In this document: piece after piece, positions 46,675 through 55,165 of the stretch | How the letters are laid out: each line of letters starts with the position of its first letter | Position numbering within the stretch: position 1 is the stretch's first letter | Origin: Actinoplanes missouriensis 431 | Lineage (GTDB): Bacteria > Actinomycetota > Actinomycetes > Mycobacteriales > Micromonosporaceae | Assembly (NCBI RefSeq): GCF_000284295.1 | Contig: NC_017093.1 | Span: 7,874,001 to 7,938,000, forward strand | Reading direction: 5' to 3' | DNA length: 64,000 nt | Program-made: the position numbers and the translations under genes | The notes under the pieces: model-generated | Databases searched by the model: none | Seen by the model: only the letters and a program-made list of their open reading frames with translations | Told to the model about the DNA's origin: nothing

Positions 46675-47988
46675 GTGACTGCTGAACCTCGCCCCTGGCT
46701 CGCCCCGCCCGCTTCCGGCCCGGTCTCGGCGACCGTGCGGCTGCCCGGCTCGAAGTCGATGACCGCCCGCGCACTGGTGATCTCCGCGCTCGCCGACGGG
46801 CCGTCGGTGATCGAGGCGCCGCTGCGGGCGCGCGACACCGTGCTGATGGCGGCCGGCCTGCGGGCGCTCGGCATCGGCGTCGACACCGGCTCCGACGAGC
46901 GCTGGATCGTGACGCCGGGCCCGATGCGCGGACCGGCCCGGATCGACGTCGGCCTGGCCGGCACGATCATGCGGTTCCTGCCGCCGGCCGGCGCGCTGGC
47001 GGACGGCACGGTCGAGTTCGACGGCGACCCGCACGCGCGCAACCGGCCGCTGCGCCCGATCGTCGAGGCGCTGCGCTCGCTCGGCGTCGCGATCGAGGCC
47101 TCGCCGACCGGCGGGCTGCCGCTCACCGTGCGCGGGACCGGGCTGGTCGAGGGCGGCGAGGCGATCATCGACGCGTCCGGGTCGAGCCAGTTCGTCTCCG
47201 GCCTGCTGCTCTCCGCGCCGCGCTTCAGCAAGGGGCTGACCCTGCGCCACGAGGGTCCGCCGGTGCCGTCCGCCCCGCACCTGCGGATGACCACGCACAT
47301 GCTGCGGGCCGCCGGAGCGGTGGTCGACGAGAGCGTGCCGGACGTCTGGACGGTCGAGCCGGGAGCACTGCACGGTCGCACCTGGACGATCGAGCCGGAC
47401 CTCTCCGGCGCGGCGCCGTTCTTCGCGGCGGCGGCCGTCACCGGCGGGTCGGTGACCCTCACCGGCTGGCCGGCCGACAGCTGGCAGCCGGTCGAGCGGC
47501 TCGCCGAGATCTTCACCGCGCTGGGTGCCGAGGTCTACTTCACGCAGGAGGCCGAGCCGGGCGACGAGGCCGCGGTGGGCGGGCTCACCGTGCGCGGCAC
47601 CGGCACGCTGCGCGGGATCACGGCGGACCTCTCCGAGGTGAGCGAGCTCACCCCGGTGATCGCGGCCCTCGCGGCGCTCGCCGAGGGCCCGTCCGAGCTG
47701 CGCGGCGTCGCGCACATCCGGGGCCACGAGACGGACCGGATCGCCGCGCTCGCCACCGAGCTGGGCAAGGCCGGCGCCGAGGTGACCGAGTTCCCGGACG
47801 GGTTGCGCATCGAGCCGCGGGCGCTGAAACCGACGACCTTCGAGACGTACGCGGACCACCGGATGGCACACGCCGCGGCGGTTATCGGACTCGCCGTGCC
47901 GGGCATCAACCTCGCCGACGTAGGTTGTACGTCGAAGACGTTGCCCGAGTTCCCCGAACTCTGGGCGGGACTCGTGGCGAGGAGCTAG
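46675..47988 (+). CDS. aroA: 3-phosphoshikimate 1-carboxyvinyltransferase (EPSP synthase)
   Basis: A 437-residue shikimate-pathway enzyme. Signatures are TVRLPGSKSMTARALV, GLAGTIMRFLPP, GDPHARNRPLRPIVEAL and the C-terminal YADHRMAHAAAVIGL. It joins PEP to shikimate-3-phosphate. The start is GTG 46675 (or the adjacent GTG 46672). It runs directly into rsgA, whose ribosome-binding site lies in the last codons of aroA. Confidence 0.96.
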   Translation: MTAEPRPWLAPPASGPVSATVRLPGSKSMTARALVISALADGPSVIEAPLRARDTVLMAAGLRALGIGVDTGSDERWIVTPGPMRGPARIDVGLAGTIMRFLPPAGALADGTVEFDGDPHARNRPLRPIVEALRSLGVAIEASPTGGLPLTVRGTGLVEGGEAIIDASGSSQFVSGLLLSAPRFSKGLTLRHEGPPVPSAPHLRMTTHMLRAAGAVVDESVPDVWTVEPGALHGRTWTIEPDLSGAAPFFAAAAVTGGSVTLTGWPADSWQPVERLAEIFTALGAEVYFTQEAEPGDEAAVGGLTVRGTGTLRGITADLSEVSELTPVIAALAALAEGPSELRGVAHIRGHETDRIAALATELGKAGAEVTEFPDGLRIEPRALKPTTFETYADHRMAHAAAVIGLAVPGINLADVGCTSKTLPEFPELWAGLVARS

Positions 47989-47990
47989 AT

Positions 47991-49082
47991 CTGCCAGGGC
48001 GTAAGCGGGAGTACGACGAGGACGACGTCCGGATCCGGCCGGGGCGCGCCTCCCGCCCGCGTACCCGGACGCGGCCGAAACACGACGACGCGGTCGACGC
48101 GCTGGTGATCACCGTCGACCGCGGGCGGTACGGCTGTGTCCGCGAGGACACCGGCGGCCTCGACGTGATCACCGCGATGCGGGCCCGGGAGCTGGGCCGC
48201 AAGTCGGTGGTGGTGGGCGACCGGGTGTCGCTCGTCGGTGACGTCTCCGGGGCGCCCGGCGCGCTGGCCCGGATCGTGCGGATCGGCGAGCGGACGTCGG
48301 TGCTGCGCCGCACCGCTGACGACGACGAGACGACACCCGAGGGCCGGCTGGAACGGGTCGTGGTGGCGAACGCGGACCAACTGGTCATCGTGAGCGCGCT
48401 GAGCGACCCGCCGCCGCGGACCGGGTTCATCGACAGGTGCCTGGTGGCGGCGTACGACGCGGACATCGAGCCGCTGCTCTGCCTCACCAAGGCCGACCTG
48501 GCCGGTCCGGAGCAGGTGCTCGACTACTACGCCGAGCTCGACCTGCCGTACGTCCTGGTGCGTCCCGGCAGTGATCTCGACGAGCTGCGCGGCCGGCTGG
48601 CGAACCGGATCTCGGTGCTGGTCGGCCACTCCGGCGTGGGCAAGTCCACGCTGGTGAACCGCCTGGTGCCGGACGCGCTGCGGGCGGTCGGGGCGGTCAG
48701 CGCGATCGGCAAGGGCCGGCACACGTCGACGAGCGCGGTGGCGCTGCGGCTGCCGCCGGTCGGCAAGAGCCGCGAGGACCCGGGCTGGATCGTCGACACG
48801 CCGGGCATCCGGAGCTTCGGCCTCGCCCACGTGAGCGCGGAAAGCCTGCTGCACGGGTTCCCCGATCTGGTCGAGGGCACGCTCGAGGACCAGCCGAACT
48901 GCGGGCACACCGCGGCCGACGCGGACTGCCGCCTCGACGGGTGGGTGGCCGAGGGCAAGGCCGATCCGCGACGGCTGGCCTCGTACCGGAGGCTGTTGAG
49001 CTCGCGTGCCGGTGAGCTGGACGCGCGCAACGACGAGCAACCCCCATCCGACCGCCCCGCCCACCACCCGAAACAGGACTGA
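47991..49082 (+). CDS. rsgA: Ribosome small-subunit GTPase RsgA
   Basis: A 363-residue circularly permuted GTPase for 30S maturation. An OB-fold comes first (ITVDRGRYGCVRED), then G4 (LCLTKADL), G1 (VLVGHSGVGKSTLVNRL), the G2 region (GRHTSTSAVAL) and G3 (IVDTPGIRSFGL), and a zinc site at the end (CGHTAADADC). Conserved N-terminal residues (REYDEDDVRIRPGR) require a start at or before 47991. No ATG or GTG exists there. CTG 47991 follows GAGGAG (47979-47984) by six bases, giving MPGRKREYDEDDV, close to the mycobacterial MPKPGRLREDDV. TTG 47925 inside aroA is the alternative. Confidence 0.9.
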   Translation: MPGRKREYDEDDVRIRPGRASRPRTRTRPKHDDAVDALVITVDRGRYGCVREDTGGLDVITAMRARELGRKSVVVGDRVSLVGDVSGAPGALARIVRIGERTSVLRRTADDDETTPEGRLERVVVANADQLVIVSALSDPPPRTGFIDRCLVAAYDADIEPLLCLTKADLAGPEQVLDYYAELDLPYVLVRPGSDLDELRGRLANRISVLVGHSGVGKSTLVNRLVPDALRAVGAVSAIGKGRHTSTSAVALRLPPVGKSREDPGWIVDTPGIRSFGLAHVSAESLLHGFPDLVEGTLEDQPNCGHTAADADCRLDGWVAEGKADPRRLASYRRLLSSRAGELDARNDEQPPSDRPAHHPKQD

Positions 49083-49126
49083 AGGCCGTCCGCCTGGGAC
49101 GCGCATCCATGCACTAACTTTCTGGC

Positions 49127-49927
49127 ATGGCTGGATATGCGGACGATCTCGCGCTTGCCCATCTGCTCGCCGACACGGCCGACGCCATCTCGACGGCCCG
49201 GTTCCGCGCGCTCGATCTGCGCGTCGACGCGAAGCCGGACCTGACGCCGGTCTCCGACGCGGACACCGCGGTGGAGAACGCGATCCGGTCCACGCTGGCC
49301 CGTGCCCGCCCGCGCGACGGCATGCTGGGTGAGGAGTTCGGCCGGACCGTCGCGGCGGCCGGGCCGGGCAGCCGGTACTGGGTGATCGACCCGATCGACG
49401 GGACCAAGAACTTCGTGCGCGGCGTGCCGATCTGGGCCACGCTGATCGCGCTGATGGAGGGCGACACCCCGGTGGTCGGCCTGGTCTCCGCACCCGCGCT
49501 GGGCCGTCGCTGGTGGGGCGCGCGCGGCCTGGGGGCGTACGCGGGAAAGCACCAGCACGCCGCGAGCCGGATCAGCGTCTCCTCGGTGCGCTCTCTCGCC
49601 GACGCGAGCTTCTGTTACGCCAGCCTGAACGGCTGGGCCGACAACGGGCGCCTGGACGCGATGCTGGACATCCTGCTCGGCGTCTGGCGGAGCCGGGCCT
49701 ACGGCGACTTCTACGGCTACATGCTGCTCGCCGAGGGCGCCTTGGAAGCGATGGCCGAGCCGGAGCTGTCGCTCTGGGACATGGCCGCGCTCATCCCGAT
49801 CATCACCGAGGCCGGTGGCAAGGTCACCGATCTGGACGGCCGGGCGCCCGCGGACAACAGCTCGGTGATCGCGACGAACGGGCTGCTGCACGAGACGGTG
49901 CTGACCGCGCTGGCCCGGCGGGGCTGA
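49127..49927 (+). CDS. hisN: Histidinol-phosphatase (inositol-monophosphatase type)
   Basis: A 266-residue Mg-dependent phosphatase. Motifs: GEEFG, WVIDPIDGTKNFVRGVPIW (metal ligands), and LSLWDMAALIPIITEAGG. The family includes inositol-1-phosphatase; HisN is favoured by the KPDLTPVSDADTAVE start and overall length. It would carry out the penultimate step of histidine synthesis. It lies 44 bp after rsgA on the same strand. Confidence 0.88.
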   Translation: MAGYADDLALAHLLADTADAISTARFRALDLRVDAKPDLTPVSDADTAVENAIRSTLARARPRDGMLGEEFGRTVAAAGPGSRYWVIDPIDGTKNFVRGVPIWATLIALMEGDTPVVGLVSAPALGRRWWGARGLGAYAGKHQHAASRISVSSVRSLADASFCYASLNGWADNGRLDAMLDILLGVWRSRAYGDFYGYMLLAEGALEAMAEPELSLWDMAALIPIITEAGGKVTDLDGRAPADNSSVIATNGLLHETVLTALARRG

Positions 49928-50045
49928 TCGGACGGACAGATCGGGGCATGAGTCCACCCGGGCGGGGTACCCAGCTGTTCTGCGGATCACTGGCCGCCAC
50001 GGTGACGACTGATCCTCTCGCCGAAATGCGAGGAGCTGACGCGTT

Positions 50046-50798
50046 ATGCACAATGGAGCGATCATGCCGACCGAGGTTCGTCATCTGGTGGACCGCGACC
50101 AGGCCTATCCCCTGGTCCGGTTGACCGGGGTGCTCAATGACCAGACCGCGGCGGCGGTCCGGTCGGTGCTGCTCGACGTGCTCGCCGATCAGCCGGAGGC
50201 GGTCGTGGTCGACGTCGCCGACCTGGTGGCGCCGCGGGCCGGTTCGACCGCGGTACTGCGGGACGTCCTCGACGTGACGCGGGACTGGCCGGGCTCGCAC
50301 CTGGCGCTCTGCGGAGCGGCCGACGCCACGGCGTGGAAGGCGAGCGGCTGGCCGGTCTGGCCGGACGTGCGCGAGGCCTTCGCCGCGCTGGGCGAGCCGG
50401 AACGGGATCGCCGCGTCAGCATCGATCTGGACCCGGTGGTCGGCGCGGCCCGCCGGACCCGGGAAGTGATCACCGAGTCGTGCGGCAGGTGGGACTGCCC
50501 GGACCTGACCGGCAGCGCCTGCATCGTGGCGACCGAGATGGTGAACAACGTGGTGGCGCACGCCCGTACGCCGATGCGCGTGCTGCTGGCCCTGCAGGGC
50601 GACACGATGAGCGTCGCGGTCCGGGACCGCTCACCGACACTGCCGCGCTTCGCCGGGCCGGTCGCCGTCACCTCGTACGGCGGCCGGGGTCTGCTTCTGA
50701 TCGACACCGTCTCGGCCCGCTGGGGTCACCTGGAACTGGGCGACGGCAAGGTGGTGTGGGCGCGCCTGGAACCGGATCGGACGGCGATGCCGGTATGA
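50046..50798 (+). CDS. STAS-HATPase fusion protein
   Basis: A 250-residue protein with a STAS domain (~8-110: LVRLTGVLNDQTAAAVRSVL, VVVDVADLVAPRAGSTAVLR) followed by an RsbW-like ATPase fold (~125-248: CIVATEMVNNVVAHART, VRDRSPTLPRF, YGGRGLLLIDTVS). Anti-sigma-antagonist and anti-sigma-kinase activities normally sit on separate partner proteins, so the fusion suggests self-regulation. ATG 50046 has GAGGAG upstream; ATG 50064 is also possible. Confidence 0.85.
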   Translation: MHNGAIMPTEVRHLVDRDQAYPLVRLTGVLNDQTAAAVRSVLLDVLADQPEAVVVDVADLVAPRAGSTAVLRDVLDVTRDWPGSHLALCGAADATAWKASGWPVWPDVREAFAALGEPERDRRVSIDLDPVVGAARRTREVITESCGRWDCPDLTGSACIVATEMVNNVVAHARTPMRVLLALQGDTMSVAVRDRSPTLPRFAGPVAVTSYGGRGLLLIDTVSARWGHLELGDGKVVWARLEPDRTAMPV

Positions 50799-50828
50799 GG
50801 CAACCCGAGCGTGGGTAGATTGCGGTAC

Positions 50829-51389
50829 ATGCGAGAGAACGACTACCCGACCGAGGTCAGCGATCCGGAGGCCTCGGGACTGCCGGATACCGCCGATGAC
50901 GATTCCACCGCGTACGACGAGGTGAACAGCACCCGGTGGAGCGACGGGCCGGATCCCGCCGCGCTGCCCGGTGTCGGCCCCGGCGGGTCGAACCGCTTCG
51001 GTGACACCGCGGAGGAGCAGCGCCAGGGAGAGTCGCTGGACCAGCGGCTGCGCCAGGAGGTGCCGGACGTCGGCGCCGAGCGCGAGCAGATCCAGCGGGA
51101 GCGGGACCCGCTCGACGAGACCGTCGACAGTTCCGAGCAGCGGGCGTTCGACCGTGACGTCTGGGAGGACGGCCCGACCTCGGACCCGAAGTCGCAGGTG
51201 TCGCTCTACGACGACGGCCAGCTCGACGACGAGGACCCGGAGACGGTGGGCCGGCTGGTCGCCCCGGACGAGGGTTCCGGGTGGGACGAGGAGCCGGACA
51301 GCGTCGCCTACGACGCGGGCTCGGCCGGTGGCGGCGCCAGCGCCGAGGAACTGGCGATGCACGAGACGCGGGCGCCGGATTACGACTGA
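50829..51389 (+). CDS. DUF5709-family acidic protein
   Basis: A 186-residue very acidic, disordered protein with repeated Asp/Glu-Pro segments: GLPDTADDDSTAYDEVNSTR, ERDPLDETVDSS, VGRLVAPDEGSGWDEEPDSV. It fits the DUF5709 family found widely in actinobacteria. No catalytic or membrane motif is present. Function unknown. The ATG is preferred to GTG 50811. Confidence 0.8.
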   Translation: MRENDYPTEVSDPEASGLPDTADDDSTAYDEVNSTRWSDGPDPAALPGVGPGGSNRFGDTAEEQRQGESLDQRLRQEVPDVGAEREQIQRERDPLDETVDSSEQRAFDRDVWEDGPTSDPKSQVSLYDDGQLDDEDPETVGRLVAPDEGSGWDEEPDSVAYDAGSAGGGASAEELAMHETRAPDYD

Positions 51390-51428
51390 TGGCGTAACGC
51401 AGCTCAAAAGATCGGCCCCCACTCTTGC

Positions 51429-51442
51429 CGAGAGCGCTCCCA
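51429..51442 (+). promoter_or_regulatory. CebR/LacI-type operator
   Basis: CGAGAGCGCTCCCA matches 12 of 14 positions of the TGGGAGCGCTCCCA operator used by CebR-type LacI regulators of glucan-use genes. It lies 44 bp before the ATG of the GH16-like secreted protein. Confidence 0.55.
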
Positions 51443-51486
51443 ACTAGGCACAGTGCTCGCGCGAGTGATCAAGAGTGGGGGATTCG

Positions 51487-52209
51487 ATGAAGAGCGTGCG
51501 CCTGCTGCGGTCACTGACGGCGGCCGCGGTGTTCGCCTCCGGGCTGGCGGTCACGGCCGCCCCGGCCGCGGCGGCGACGGTGACGCGCACCGTCTTCAGT
51601 GACGGGTTCGACGGCGACCGGGGCGCCGCGCCCGACCCCGCGAAGTGGTCCCCGACCCTCGAGGCCTGGCTGGACGGCGCGGGCGCGCTGGCGCTGGACG
51701 ACCCGCTGCGGACCGCGACGACCTTCACCCAGAAGTCCGGGCACGCCGAAGCAAAGATCAAACTCCGGCGTACGTCGGGAGCGTGGCGTGCCCTGGGCGT
51801 GCTCGACGAGTCGGGGCGGATCCCGGCCGGTCAGGTCGAGGTGCTCGCCGACGACGGGGTGAGCGACGACCAGTTCCACACGTACGCGATCGACTGGACG
51901 CCCACCTCGATGGTCTGGTCGGTCGACGGCACCGACGTCATCCGGTTCACGCCCGCCGAGAGCGGCCGGCCGTTCTTCCTCGCCCTGAACCTGAACTCGG
52001 CGGGGCGGCGCGCGGACACCATGCTCGTCGACGCGGTGCGGGTCACCGTGCGGGTCACCGTGGCGAGCAAGCCGTGGAAGAAGTTCACCACGTACAAGGC
52101 GGGGCAGTACGTCACGTACAAGGGCGGCACCTACCGGGTGAAGGAGCGGCACACCTCGCTGCCGGGGTGGCAGCCGACCCTCGTACCCGCGCTCTTCACC
52201 AAAATCTAG
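51487..52209 (+). CDS. Secreted GH16-like protein with CBM5/12 module, catalytic motif degenerate
   Basis: A 240-residue secreted protein. The signal peptide ends near APAAAA (residue 29). The middle resembles a short GH16 jelly-roll: FHTYAIDWTPTSMVWSVDGTDVIRF and the last strand MLVDAVRVTV. The catalytic ExDxE strand of GH16 reads QVEVLADDG instead, so hydrolase activity is doubtful. The C-terminal ~45 residues are a chitin-binding-type module with aromatic residues (WKKFTTYKAGQYVTYKGGTY, ending LPGWQPTLVPALF). It may bind glucan or chitin rather than cut it. Confidence 0.8.
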   Translation: MKSVRLLRSLTAAAVFASGLAVTAAPAAAATVTRTVFSDGFDGDRGAAPDPAKWSPTLEAWLDGAGALALDDPLRTATTFTQKSGHAEAKIKLRRTSGAWRALGVLDESGRIPAGQVEVLADDGVSDDQFHTYAIDWTPTSMVWSVDGTDVIRFTPAESGRPFFLALNLNSAGRRADTMLVDAVRVTVRVTVASKPWKKFTTYKAGQYVTYKGGTYRVKERHTSLPGWQPTLVPALFTKI

Positions 52210-52317
52210 CGGCAAAGCGTTATCCGGCGGTTCCGGAACCCGTCTCCATTGACCGACAGCAGTCTATCTCTAAAGACTGTTTGGAGTAACGGCTTCCCTC
52301 TCCCCCGGAGGATCCCC

Positions 52318-53550
52318 ATGCGCAAGTTACGGATGCTGCTCAGCGCGGCGGTGGTCGCCACCACGCTGGCCGGCACACTCACCCTCGCCTCCCGCGGCGA
52401 CACCGCCGACGCCGCGATCGGCCCGGTCACCTGGTCCGACGAGTTCAACGGCGCGGCCGGCGCGCCGGTGGACGGCTCGAAGTGGAACTTCGACACCGGA
52501 GGTGGCGGGTTCGGCAACAACGAGCTGCAGTACTACACGAACTCGACGAACAACGTGCGCCAGGACGGCGCCGGGCACCTCGCGATCACCGCGCGCCGGG
52601 AGAACCCGGCGAACTACCAGTGCTGGTACGGCACCTGCCAGTACACCTCCGGCCGGCTGCTCACCTCGGGCAAGTTCACCCAGCGGTACGGCCGCTTCGA
52701 GGCGAGCATCAAGGTCCCCAAGGGCCAGGGCATCTGGCCGGCGTTCTGGATGCTCGGCGACAACCTGGGCAGCGCCGGCTGGCCGCAGGCCGGCGAGATC
52801 GACATCATGGAGAACGTCGGCAAGGAGCCGAACCGGGTCTACGGCACGATCCACGGACCGGGTTACTCGGGCGGCAGCGCGGTCGGCGGCAACCGGACGC
52901 TCTCCGCACCGCTCGGGGACGCCTTCCACTCGTACGCGGTGGAATGGTCCCCGAACCTGATCGTCTGGTTCCTCGACGGCGTGGAGTACTTCCGGGCCAC
53001 GCCGGCCTCGGTCGGCGGCAACCAGTGGGTGTTCGACCACCCGTTCTTCCTGATCCTGAACGTGGCGGTCGGCGGCAACTGGCCGGGCAGCCCGGACGCG
53101 AGCACCTCGTTCCCGCAGACCATGCTCGTCGACTACGTCCGGGTCTCCGCCTGGACCGAGTCCACCGGCGGCAGCGCGCTGAAGAGCACCTTCAACGGCC
53201 GCTGCATCGACGTGCCGGGCGGCACCGCCACCGACGGCGCCCGCCTGCAGATGTACGACTGCAACGGCACCGCCGCCCAGCGATGGACCGCCGCCTCCGA
53301 CGGCACCCTGCGCGCCCTCGGCAAGTGCATGGACCCGGCCGGTGGCGCGCTCGCCAACGGCACCCCGATCCAGCTGGTCACCTGCAACGGCAACCCGGTG
53401 CAGCGGTTCACCCTGTCGGCCGCCGGCGACCTGGTCAACGTCTCGGCGAACCGGTGCGTGGACATCACCGGGTGGAACAACGCCAACGGCGCGCAGCTCC
53501 AGCTCTGGGACTGCGGCGGCACCGCCAACCAGAAGTGGGTGAGGGCCTGA
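52318..53550 (+). CDS. GH16 beta-1,3-glucanase with ricin-type lectin domain
   Basis: A 410-residue secreted endoglucanase. After the signal peptide (~1-33) comes the GH16 domain (~35-280) with the catalytic EIDIMENVG (nucleophile and acid-base Glu), preceded by WPAFWMLGDN. The C-terminal ~125 residues are a ricin B-type beta-trefoil with QxW repeats (AAQRWTA, VQRFTL, NQKWVRA). It should hydrolyse beta-1,3-glucans such as laminarin or fungal wall glucan. GGAGG lies before the ATG. AGTCT-N8-AGACT upstream (52261-52278) may be an operator. Confidence 0.95.
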   Translation: MRKLRMLLSAAVVATTLAGTLTLASRGDTADAAIGPVTWSDEFNGAAGAPVDGSKWNFDTGGGGFGNNELQYYTNSTNNVRQDGAGHLAITARRENPANYQCWYGTCQYTSGRLLTSGKFTQRYGRFEASIKVPKGQGIWPAFWMLGDNLGSAGWPQAGEIDIMENVGKEPNRVYGTIHGPGYSGGSAVGGNRTLSAPLGDAFHSYAVEWSPNLIVWFLDGVEYFRATPASVGGNQWVFDHPFFLILNVAVGGNWPGSPDASTSFPQTMLVDYVRVSAWTESTGGSALKSTFNGRCIDVPGGTATDGARLQMYDCNGTAAQRWTAASDGTLRALGKCMDPAGGALANGTPIQLVTCNGNPVQRFTLSAAGDLVNVSANRCVDITGWNNANGAQLQLWDCGGTANQKWVRA

Positions 53551-53564
53551 CGGCCTGAGGCCAT

Positions 53565-53600
53565 GGGGACCGGTCAGCGGCTCACCGTGTACCGGTCCCC
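53565..53600 (+). terminator. Terminator hairpin between convergent glycanase genes
   Basis: A perfect 10-bp stem, GGGGACCGGT (53565-53574) with ACCGGTCCCC (53591-53600). It overlaps the 3' end of the chitosanase gene. Confidence 0.55.
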
Positions 53601-54824
53601 GTACACCTGCCAGCTCAGCGGCGCGGTCAGGTCCAGGTTGGCCGTCCGCAGGAACACCCGCTGCGCGGTCTCCACCCGGCTGGTGTCGCTGTGCGCCGCC
53701 TCGGTGCGCATCTCGGCCGCCCGCGCGTCCAGGAAGGCCGCCAGATAGCCGATCTCGTCGCCGTCGCGCGCCGGCGGCCGGGCCGACCGTGCCGCCCGGC
53801 CGCGGATCTCCTTGAGGCCGTCGACGCCGTGCATCACGGCCGCGTCGTAGTAGGCGAACTGGCCCAGCGCCCGCAGCCCGTCCGACTCCGCGAGCCGGAC
53901 CGCCGGGCCGAAGTAGATCCGGTCCCGGGCGTCCTCCTGGACCTGCCGGAACACCGGATCGGCCGCCGCCGTGCGCCACGCCGTCACGAAGCCCGGGCCG
54001 AGACCCCGGTGCGAGTCCGTGCCGTCCACCGCCCGCAGCGCCGGAAGATAGCGGACCAGCCCGTTCGACGGCCTGCGCCGGGCGTACTCGGTGACGACCC
54101 CGAGCATGTCCGAGGTGCCCGAGGTGAACCCGACGATCCCGCCGGTGTAGCCCCGGCCGTCGCCGATGTCCTCGATGTAGCCGAACGACCTCCGCCAGTC
54201 CAGCGTCGAGTTCTCCGCGCTGGCGACCAGCTTGAGCGCGGTCTCCTTCTTGCCGGCCGAGGTCAGGTCCGCGGCCTCCCCCGGCACCCCGGCGGTCGCC
54301 CGCCGCCCGCTCTCGGTGACCGGCCCGGACGGCCCGGGGCCGTACGCCCGCATCTCCCACAACGAGTAGCCACCCGAGGCGATCGACCGCCGGGTGGCGA
54401 GCAGGCGCAGGTAGCGCCCGGACCCGTGCAGGTCGCGCACGTCGTCGGCGCCGCCGTTGCCGGAGCTGGTGCGGTAGAGATCGCGCCAGACCGAGCCGTT
54501 GTCGGAGACCTGCAGCCGGTACGCCCGGGCGAACACCTTGGCCCAGCTCAGCCGGACCCGCCTGACCTCCTGGGCGGTGCCGAGGTCGATCTGGACCCAC
54601 TGCGTCCCCGGGCCGGCGGCGCTGGTCCACCGGGTCCGCTGGTCACCGTCGTCCACGCCGTTCGCCGTCCAGGCGACCGAGGCGGTCGAGGACGCGAGAG
54701 CAGGCCGGCCCTGCGAGATCAGCACGTCGGCGCCGGCCACGGCGGCCACCGAGACGGCCGGTGGCACACAGAGGACAGCGGTGATCCCACCGATCAACGC
54801 GAACGAACGAAACGACCCGCCCAT
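53574..54824 (-). CDS. GH46 chitosanase with discoidin (F5/8 type C) domain
   Basis: A 416-residue secreted protein. The signal peptide (~1-30) is followed by a discoidin/CBM32 domain (~35-165: WTANGVDDGDQRTRWTSAAG, GTQWVQIDLG, VSDNGSVWRDLY), and then a GH46 chitosanase domain: ALKLVASAENSTLDWRRSFG with the catalytic Glu, YIEDIGDGRGYTGGIVGFTS with the second acid Asp, and YYDAAVMHG. It hydrolyses chitosan. It is convergent with the glucanase, making a small fungal-wall-degrading locus. Confidence 0.95.
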   Translation of the reverse strand: MGGSFRSFALIGGITAVLCVPPAVSVAAVAGADVLISQGRPALASSTASVAWTANGVDDGDQRTRWTSAAGPGTQWVQIDLGTAQEVRRVRLSWAKVFARAYRLQVSDNGSVWRDLYRTSSGNGGADDVRDLHGSGRYLRLLATRRSIASGGYSLWEMRAYGPGPSGPVTESGRRATAGVPGEAADLTSAGKKETALKLVASAENSTLDWRRSFGYIEDIGDGRGYTGGIVGFTSGTSDMLGVVTEYARRRPSNGLVRYLPALRAVDGTDSHRGLGPGFVTAWRTAAADPVFRQVQEDARDRIYFGPAVRLAESDGLRALGQFAYYDAAVMHGVDGLKEIRGRAARSARPPARDGDEIGYLAAFLDARAAEMRTEAAHSDTSRVETAQRVFLRTANLDLTAPLSWQVYGDRYTVSR

Positions 54825-54848
54825 GCATTTACGCTAGGGCGGGAGCGG

Positions 54849-55100
54849 TCAGCGACGCTTCCGGTTCCGCGAAATCAACACTATCGCCAATACGACCGCA
54901 CCCACGACGAACAGGCAGCAGAGCAGGCCGAAGAAGCCGAAGACGCCGAAGCCGCCCCGTGAGCGGCGGCGTGCCGCCTCGACCGCCAGATCCGCCACAC
55001 CGTTGCTCGCCGCCCATGCGTGCGCCGGAACGACCAGGGCCAGGACCGCGCCCGTCACCACTGCGGCCGCTCGTGACCACCACTTCATCAGATGAGTCAT
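54849..55100 (-). CDS. Small exported membrane protein
   Basis: An 83-residue protein with a signal-like N-terminal segment (AAAVVTGAVLALVVPAHAWA), a short Arg/Gly linker (ARRRSRGGFG) and one strong membrane span (FFGLLCCLFVVGAVVLAIVLI) ending in basic residues (SRNRKRR). The likely topology has the basic C-terminus in the cytoplasm. No family recognised. Confidence 0.65.
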   Translation of the reverse strand: MTHLMKWWSRAAAVVTGAVLALVVPAHAWAASNGVADLAVEAARRRSRGGFGVFGFFGLLCCLFVVGAVVLAIVLISRNRKRR

Positions 55101-55165
55101 GCACTCAATGCTGACCCATGGGTGCAACGGGTAAGGGACCAGTACCTACGGGAAGGGAACACGCG

